Shown: one piece after another, positions 43,861 through 49,903 of the stretch | How the letters are laid out: each line of letters begins with the position of its first letter | Numbering within the stretch: the stretch's first letter is position 1 | Origin: Zygnema cylindricum | Taxonomy: Eukaryota > Streptophyta > Zygnematophyceae > Zygnematales > Zygnemataceae | Reading direction: 5' to 3' | DNA length: 49,903 nucleotides | Assembly (NCBI GenBank): GCA_037447655.1 | Contig: JBBHKE010001255.1 | Span: forward strand, 71,501 to 121,403 | Made by a program: the position numbers and the translations under genes | The notes under the pieces: generated by a model | Seen by the model: only the letters and a program-made list of their open reading frames with translations | Databases searched by the model: none | Told to the model about the DNA's origin: nothing

Positions 43861-44105
43861 TACCTTCCCATTTCCATCCCTCCCTTCCCTCCCCCCCACC
43901 TTTCCCCACCACCTTCCCAACTCTCATGACTTGTCTCTCTTCCCCCCTCTCTCTCCCCACCTCTCCCTCTCCTACCCTCTCTTCTCCCCCCCTAAATACC
44001 CCTTCTTCCCTCCCCGCCTCCCCCTCATCCTCCCTCCCTTCCTCCCTCCCTTCCTCCCTCCCTTCCCCTTTCCCTCTCCCCCCTCCCTCCCCCTTTGGGC
44101 CCCTC
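43861..44105 (+). repeat. Pyrimidine-rich tract upstream of the gene
   Basis: Nearly pure C/T with CCCTCCCTT-type repeats. It lies ahead of the first recognised exon and could be leader or promoter sequence. Open frames across it are proline/serine low complexity without motifs. Confidence 0.6.
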
Positions 44106-44237
44106 TCCCTGATCGCTCCTCGGCATACTTCAGGGCAGGGATGGGCAGGATGGAAGGAAAGAAGGCAGGGCGGGATAAACGCTTCTCAGCTCGAACCTGA
44201 GGGGGAGGATCAGCCGGAAGGGAGGAAGCTAGCTTAA

Positions 44238-44549
44238 GGAGTCAGGAGGATCAGGGGGAAGGAGGGGGATTATCCCGCAAGGAGCTTAGCGATCCCTCTC
44301 AGGGCAGCCTTTGCCAATGTGCAGATACAGGGGAGTTCGTCGGGGGGGGGTGGAGGGAGAGGAGGGGGAGGAGGAGGCGGGGGAGGGGAGGGCAGTGGTG
44401 AGAGAAGGAGTCATGGAGGGAGCGAGAGTGTGACGGTAGAAAGGGCGGAGAGGGACGGAGGCCAGAAGGGGGGTGGAGAGAGAGGAGGATCAGCATCTGA
44501 TGGGGATTCTGATCCACAGAGCTCCGTTCTCGCGACCTTCGGGACTGGG
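44238..44549 (+). CDS. Exon 1 (5' boundary unresolved)
   Basis: The frame is open from the TAA at 44235-44237 to the donor GTGAGG at 44550 (phase 0). It codes for Gly-rich then Glu/Arg/Gly-rich sequence ending [13 protein letters not shown]. There is no in-frame ATG in the whole stretch. Either an upstream exon is spliced in (acceptor-like sites CTCAG at 44298-44302 and TGCAG at 44320-44324) or a non-ATG start is used. Confidence 0.6.
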
Positions 44550-44563
44550 GTGAGGCTCTCATT

Positions 44564-44606
<43 letters not shown>

Positions 44607-44714
44607 GCTCTCTGTCTCTCACTCTCTCTGTCTCTCTGTCTCTCTCTGTCTTTCTCTCTCTCTCCGTCTCTCTTTCTCTCTCTCTCGCTTTCTCTTTCGC
44701 ACTCTCTCCCTCTC

Positions 44715-44802
<88 letters not shown>

Positions 44803-47800
44803 TTTCCACACATGTTGGCATGTTTACTTTGGCTTCCCATTTCTGGACAAAAAAATACAATTTTGGAGAGAGGGAGAGGGAGGGAGTGAGTGAGGGAGGG
44901 AGGGAGGGGGGAGGGAGGGAAGGGAGGCGCGGGGACAGAGGGGGAGAGGAACAGTGAAAAGGGAGATGGAGAGGTGGCAGTGAAGAAGAGAAAAGGTGAC
45001 TTGTCGGGTTTTCTGATTCTTTTCCAATCCCATGTTCTCCTCCAATAAGAAAACTTGTCCACTCCTTTCCTCTTTTGTACTGTAGAAGTGATCCTGGACA
45101 AAACTTTTCTTTTTAAAGGCCAAAATTTTGTCTTCTATGTTTGATAATCCCTCTCTACAATGGTTTCTCACTTTCTTACGATTGTTGTCGCATACATCTT
45201 ACAAAATTAGAATGGTTTCTTAGTAAAGTTTTAAGTTTCGATTGTCTTTCCGTTGCGTTTTCCGGTAGGAAATCGATCCTCGAAAAGGCGAAACTTTTGT
45301 CTTTTATGTCCGAAAATCCCTGTGAATTGTAGTGTTTCTCTGTCTCTCCTACAGGGATCGATGTTTTTGCAGAGATCTTATAAAACTGGTTATATTGCTT
45401 GTGTTTTCCATATATGAAAGTTTCCGGTTACGATTGTGTTTTGTTATGTTTTTTCGCAGGAAAATGTCCCGAGGAGTCCGGAGGAGTACCGGGCTCTTGC
45501 GAAAAAACTGATGGGATCAGAACTGGACGACATGGAAATCAACGACCAGGATCTCCCGGCACTCGTGGCCGCCTCGCTGGCAGCACATGTGAGTGCCATC
45601 TCCCTCTCTCTCTCACTCTCTCTCTTGCTCTCTCTCTCACTCTCCCTCTTGCGCTCTCTCTCGCTCTTCGCTCTCTCTCTCCTCTCTCTCCCCCTCCCTC
45701 TCTTTCCCTCTCTCTCCCTCTCTTCCACTCTATTCCTTTCTCCCTCTTTCTTCCTCTCTCTCCTTCTCTCCTTCTCTCCTCACTTCGGCCATTATTGTGG
45801 CACTCACTTTGAGGTTTCCTCTGTCTTTTTTCTCGCTTGTCGAATCAATGACAGTCCTTGTGGTTATTTGAGCTCCTTTTCAAGTTTTTTTGAAGTAAAT
45901 GTTTAGAAAGCTTTGAATCTTCCCTCATTTTTAGAAAAGGACAAAGAGGGTTGCTGACCGATTTGGCAACAGTTAGTGGCAGAGAGGGAGAGGGAGAGGG
46001 AGAGGGAGAGGGAGAAGGAAGGGACACGTGGCACTGACTTCAAGGAAAATAAGGATGTGTTTACATAGAGCTATTGACTATTAATTCTATAAAGAGATGA
46101 AATAGATATAAATAGATAATCCTGTAAGTTTACAGTGTAGTGTAACAGGTAGGTAGAAAAGATGGATTACTGAATATTATGTGTTAAAGTAATAAACCTG
46201 ATATGATAGTACCTCTTAAGTTCTTGGTTAATAGACTGTCTAAAAACTTGAATTCTGTCTTAAAACCTGGTTTTTTTATAGGAACTTCTATTCATAAAGT
46301 ATATATTTTAGATACAACTGGAAAAGGTTTACAGAAAGCCTAAAAGTTTTAACTGTATAGGAAGTTGAAGGACAAGCAGATGTTACTGACTTCTGTTGAT
46401 TTGACTACAATCGGAAAGAACTCGAAAGAGGAGGAAAGGGTGTGAGTGAAGGGTGGGAGAGGAGAGAGAGAGAGAGAGAGAGTCAGAGGTCTGAGGAGAA
46501 GGAAGGGGAGCCAAAGTGGGTTTTTTTTTGTTTTCAGTTCTTACAGGATTGAACTCGTTGTGCTAAGCTTAATGATGTTTATATGGAGTTTATTGTTTTA
46601 TCTTATTTGTAAACGCTGTGATTGCAGGCGCTTGCAAGGAAAGGTACGACATCTGTCACGAATTCCTGTGTGACGTCACAACCTGGGAATTCTCCTGACT
46701 CTCAATTGCCTTTGGGAGCCTTAGTAGAGGTAGTCCCGCTCTCCTCTCACTAAAACATTAGCAGAGAAACTAAGTTTCTGCGTAAGAACTGACACTGTCT
46801 TCTTAACGCACTCTGATTTAGGGTTAACTTTTCTTTTAGGAGTTAAATGCGTTTAACTTCCATTTGAAACGGTTTCTCTTTGCCGTTATCCTTTAAAATT
46901 TGAATCTTTTCTTTTCTTTTCTTTTGCGTTTGTTTTGTTTGCAGAGAAACGCAGCAACTGCAATTCATCATAACGATGCGAAAAGCGGAGACAATTTTTT
47001 TGCACAGTTGTCGGATGTGAAAACGGAGGAGATTTCGAGCGAAAATATTTTGTTTGATTTTGGAAACAACGAGGATAGGAATGAAGCGGTTGTAAAATTA
47101 AAGGAAGTAGAAACGAAATCGGAAGAGGTCGATGGAAGTGGAGGCGAAAATATGTCCGAATATATGGAAATAAAGGTCAAAATTCACATTTTTTTAGGCA
47201 ATTGAACATGCCAAATTCTGTCCAGATTGTGTGCTTACATGGCAAAGAAAGTTTTCAGGATGGGTAAAGCTTTTTCTTTTATTTTTTGCAACTTCTACAG
47301 GATGCACAGGGAACAACATATTCACTGTTTTTGGAGAAAATGAACAGATTTGGCATGTAGATAATAGAGGGTATGATCTATGTATACATGTATATACATA
47401 CCTTTATACCTATATACCTATATTTATGTACCTATATATATACATCTATATACATATCTACATCTATATACATATCTACATCTATATACATATATACATC
47501 TATATACATATATACATCTATATACATATATACATCTATATACATGTATATATACATCTATATACATGTATATATATATCTATGTACATATATACATCTA
47601 TGTATATATGTATATAGGTGTAAAGGTATGTATGTATATACGTATATATGTATTATATGTATATAGGTGTAAGGTATGTATATATATATATATATGTATG
47701 TTTGTATAGATGTACGAATGTATATGTATATGCGTATGTATGTGTAAGGATAGTGCAACTCAAAAATAATTGAGTTTGTTTTGCAGCCAGCCAAGCCTCT

Positions 47801-49709
47801 GGCGCGCGATATCACTTTGGGATCGGCGGCTTGGGATGAAATCACCCCTTTGGACCCGTCCATTATGGAACCGCCGTGGTGCGCTGACAACCTGCTGCGA
47901 GCGGAATCCTACAGGTCAGTGGCTCGGCCTCGGCGCAGAAAGCGGCGCACTTTATTGAAAGGGACGAACTCTAATGTCGATTGGCACTGTACTATCCTTT
48001 CCCATGCGTACGACACTTTACCCGTACTGTTTTGCTGTCGGCGGTTTCGCAATTGTTGACGTCAGCAATGATGTCACGGGTGTTTTTTCGAATGTGATGT
48101 GTGCAGTATCACGGAGCTTCTGTCGGGGGAGTACACATCCCCTTCATCCATGACCCTGTTGGACCCAACGGAAACCGTTATGTCCGACAAACCGTTAGAC
48201 CTGTTTCTCCATCAAAACTCGTCTCTTTCTACCACCGTCACTACGTCTCCGTCCCTTTTGTTGCCCATTTCGTCCATTGTACCACAACAATATGCCGTAC
48301 AACAAAATTCAAATTTAATGTTGACTACTCAAACCCTAAATCTCGATTTAACGGAAATCAGTCAACAAAACCACATGGAGACAGCAAGGGGACAGATAAC
48401 AAATGTACTGTCTCCCAAAATGCAAGAAACTGGAGAATCGAAAAAAGTAGAAATGTTGTCGAAAATGGAAGAAAATGGCGTTTCTGTACTGGATTATCCG
48501 ATGCAGTCTCTCTCGGGATCTTCGCAAAGCTCCGAGGGAATGTCGACGGGAAGTATTTGGGGAAAACAGATGGTAGGAATCGCGAGGCCTTCGGCGATAC
48601 CGAAATTAGTGATTCCAGAAGGGGAATACGAAAGAGGGATAGGAGGAGGAGGGGGAAAAGACGAACAAAATGTGGCGACAAATGCCACACAGTTTGGGAG
48701 TCCAGCGTCGATCGGTTTCCCGAGTCCCTCGACATCTCCCTTATTTCAAAATGAAACCGTGGGATCTATGAAGAAAGGTACAGAAGAAAGAGAGAGTGGG
48801 AAAGGAGAAGGAGACGAGGAATCGGAGAGGAGGGGAAAGACGACAGCCGCAGATTCCAAGTTCGAGGACAGAAAACAACAAGGGAAAGGAGGAGGAGGAG
48901 GAGGAGGAGGAGGAGGAGGAGAAGGAGATGACTGGCTGGCAAAAGGAAGAGCCAATCATCGCGGAAAGTCATCTTCTCCCAAAGGGAAAAATGGAGGTGG
49001 AAAAATGAGGAAAAAGACGAGTTTTGGAGGAACTCCAGAAACAAACAAAGCGTGGTTGGCGGTACAACGGGCCGTGGGAGGAGGAGATCCGTGGGATTCA
49101 ATAGAAGGGAGAAGTACATTTGGGCAACAGAAACGGAGACATGGAGACAACAGAAGCGACAGTCCTATGAGTTCTCCGAGAACAAGTGGAGTAGCTCACA
49201 TAGAAAGTTCTGTCTTGGGAGGAGGAGAGGGAGGAGGAGGAGGAGGAGGAGGTCACGAGTTGTGGATTGGTGAAAGTGGGAGAGGAGGGGAGGAGGGAGA
49301 CAGACCAAAGTCGCCGAGGAGGAGTCCAGGATCGAGTCCCAGAAGTAACTTTGACTTGGGAAGTTGGGGAGGGAGGGAAGAGGAATGGTGTCACATAGGG
49401 CAAAGACGAGGAGGAGGAGGAGGAGGGGGGGGGGGGGGGGGAGGGGGAGGGTTCTACAGGGATGGAGCTGCACAGGTTTCTGAGTCGCAGGATGGGGCCT
49501 TGATGGGGTTTTGGAGGACTGGGGAGACATGGAGGGAAGGGGTTGAGGTGGAAGGAGCACGGGGGGCGAGAGAGGAATTTGGGGGAGTGGTAGGAGAGAT
49601 ACAGCATTTGTTGTCAGCTATTGCGGCTAGGGAGAGAGAGGGAGGAGGAGAGGGAGGCAGCCATGGCCGACAGGGGCGGGGAGGAGAGGCGCAACTCCTG
49701 GCAGCACAG
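44238..49709 (+). CDS. Multi-exon gene for an unrecognised, partly low-complexity protein; incomplete at both ends
   Basis: Six coding exons fit in phase: up to 44549, 45460-45588, 46628-46729, 46945-47175, 47787-47914 and 48107-49709. All introns are GT-AG. Together they give more than 830 residues, and the last donor (GTGAGA at 49710) shows it continues. I do not recognise the family. The ordered-looking parts are in exons 2 and 5 ([30 protein letters not shown]); the rest is rich in Gly, Ser, Glu and Arg. The nature of the low-complexity parts suggests a regulatory or scaffold protein, but that is a guess. Confidence 0.75.
44550..45459 (+). other. Intron 1 with long CT microsatellite
   Basis: GTGAGG to TTTTCGCAG. 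A CT-rich tract with few interruptions runs from about 44568 to 44803, then a GA/GGGA-rich block at 44865-44950. No coding signal. Confidence 0.75.
44568..44803 (+). repeat. (CT)n microsatellite
   Basis: About 235 bp, uninterrupted over the last ~80 bp. It starts within 20 bp of the intron 1 donor. Confidence 0.95.
45460..45588 (+). CDS. Exon 2 (43 codons, phase 0-0)
   Basis: Acceptor TTTTTTCGCAG, donor CAT/GTGAGT. It reads [33 protein letters not shown]: an amphipathic, probably folded helical segment. Confidence 0.82.
45589..46627 (+). other. Intron 2 with CT tract and purine repeats
   Basis: The CT tract 45598-45782 begins ten bases after the donor. GGGAGA repeats lie at 45984-46020 and (GA)n near 46460-46482. 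Acceptor TGTGATTGCAG. Confidence 0.75.
46628..46729 (+). CDS. Exon 3 (34 codons, phase 0-0)
   Basis: Open in the joined frame: [10 protein letters not shown], then Ser/Thr/Pro-rich sequence ending G-A-L-V-E with donor GAG/GTAGTC. It contains the palindrome GTGACGTCAC. It is too short for ORF finding; support is phase agreement on both sides and good splice sites. An alternative donor GTACG at 46644 would break the phase. Confidence 0.65.
46730..46944 (+). other. Intron 3
   Basis: GTAGTC to TTTGTTTGCAG with a long T-rich tract. Nothing else is seen. Confidence 0.65.
46945..47175 (+). CDS. Exon 4 (77 codons, phase 0-0)
   Basis: It starts [10 protein letters not shown], then acidic sequence with F-F-A-Q-L-S-D-V-K and [10 protein letters not shown]. 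It ends M-E-I-K before a weak donor GTCAAA; the frame meets a stop 27 bases later. Confidence 0.7.
47176..47786 (+). other. Intron 4 with TATACA-type minisatellite
   Basis: 47378-47745 is an array of ATCTATATACAT-like units, AT-rich and alternating purine-pyrimidine. Possible extra exons (about 47225-47264 and 47301-47360) were tested and do not fit the phase. Acceptor TTGTTTTGCAG. Confidence 0.7.
47787..47914 (+). CDS. Exon 5 (42 codons plus 2 bases)
   Basis: [32 protein letters not shown], then [10 protein letters not shown]. It ends TAC AG with donor GTCAGT; the split codon completes as AGT (Ser) in exon 6. This is the most domain-like part of the protein. Confidence 0.82.
47915..48106 (+). 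other. Intron 5
   Basis: GTCAGT to TGTGTGCAG. It has paired GACGTCA-type strings near 48058-48066. No gene. Confidence 0.75.
48107..49709 (+). CDS. Exon 6 (about 534 codons)
   Basis: It starts [13 protein letters not shown] and continues as Ser/Thr/Leu-rich, then Lys/Glu/Gly/Arg-rich low-complexity sequence with poly-Gly blocks coded by GGA and GGG runs. Near the end [12 protein letters not shown] and A-Q-L-L-A-A-Q are helical. Donor CAG/GTGAGA at 49710. A 17-base G run at 49425-49441 could hide a frame error. Confidence 0.78.
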
Positions 49710-49810
49710 GTGAGAGAGGAAGCTCTTAATTTGAATTTTTAGTCAACTCCAGTTTGACTTTGACTTTTGCACAGTTCAACGTCTCTCTCTCCCCCTCTCT
49801 CTCTCTCAGT

Positions 49811-49884
<74 letters not shown>

Positions 49885-49903
49885 CTCTCCCCCTCCCTCC
49901 CTC
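49710..49903 (+). other. Intron 6, start only, with CT microsatellite
   Basis: It opens GTGAGAGAGG; a CT tract fills about 49783-49893 and the window ends inside it. Confidence 0.7.

Noticed and set aside
43571-44237. Two long overlapping plus-strand frames rich in Pro, Ser and Leu
   Set aside because: They cross a pyrimidine-rich tract with no motif. Both end in stops before the exon frame and share no phase with it, so they are better seen as leader or promoter DNA.
44299-44860. Long minus-strand open frames rich in Arg-Glu repeats
   Set aside because: They are the complement of the CT microsatellite in intron 1; any frame through such a repeat stays open.
47220-47362. Extra exons in intron 4
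   Set aside because: Splice-like sites exist, but every phase-consistent joining meets a stop or leaves the wrong phase for exon 5.
47231-47709. Tyr/Ile/His-rich frames on both strands
   Set aside because: Translation of the TATACA-type minisatellite in intron 4.
48358-49607. Minus-strand and second-frame open reading frames over exon 6
   Set aside because: They mirror GGA/GAG low-complexity codons of the spliced plus-strand frame, which alone joins in phase with exon 5.

Overview
This window looks like a eukaryotic nuclear genome of the green (streptophyte) lineage. It has Copia and Gypsy LTR retrotransposons stacked inside one another, one intron-rich gene at the right end, and no prokaryotic gene layout. 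A Gypsy-type element carrying a cytosine-5 DNA methyltransferase (DNMT) domain points to a charophyte alga, because such elements have been reported from charophytes and dinoflagellates. A Chara-like genome is my guess, not a proof.

1-37250 is almost entirely retrotransposon. The oldest layer is a minus-strand Gypsy element (leader near 30680, gag from 30334, integrase cut at 4384). Its order is gag, retropepsin, DNMT, reverse transcriptase/RNase H, integrase. It has been split by three insertions: a solo LTR (7697-8875, target duplication AACCC), a gag-only Copia-type element (10460-14752, target duplication CCTTC) and a minus-strand Copia (17135-29063). That Copia was itself hit in its RT by a plus-strand Copia (18946-24683, target duplication CTTAT). 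To the left lies another minus-strand Copia (1-2843). To the right lies a chimeric two-LTR element that joins a Gypsy gag segment to a Copia RNase H tail (30681-33508), then one more truncated minus-strand Copia with its 5' LTR (33509-37250). All bodies are decayed by stops and frameshifts.

The Copia-type elements share an unusual design. The LTR ends in CA and is followed at once by a primer-binding site, GGTTATGGGCC, complementary to the anticodon arm of initiator tRNA-Met. In most copies the gag start codon lies inside the LTR, so the primer site is itself translated (residues Q-V-M-G). Most of the related LTRs also carry a chain of short stem-loops after the TATA box and a tRNA-like palindrome in U3.

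37251-43560 is AT-rich intergenic DNA with degenerate repeats and no supported gene. From about 44238 to beyond the window end there is a plus-strand gene with at least six coding exons in consistent phase. It encodes an unrecognised, partly low-complexity protein. Its first, second and sixth introns carry long CT tracts soon after the splice donor.
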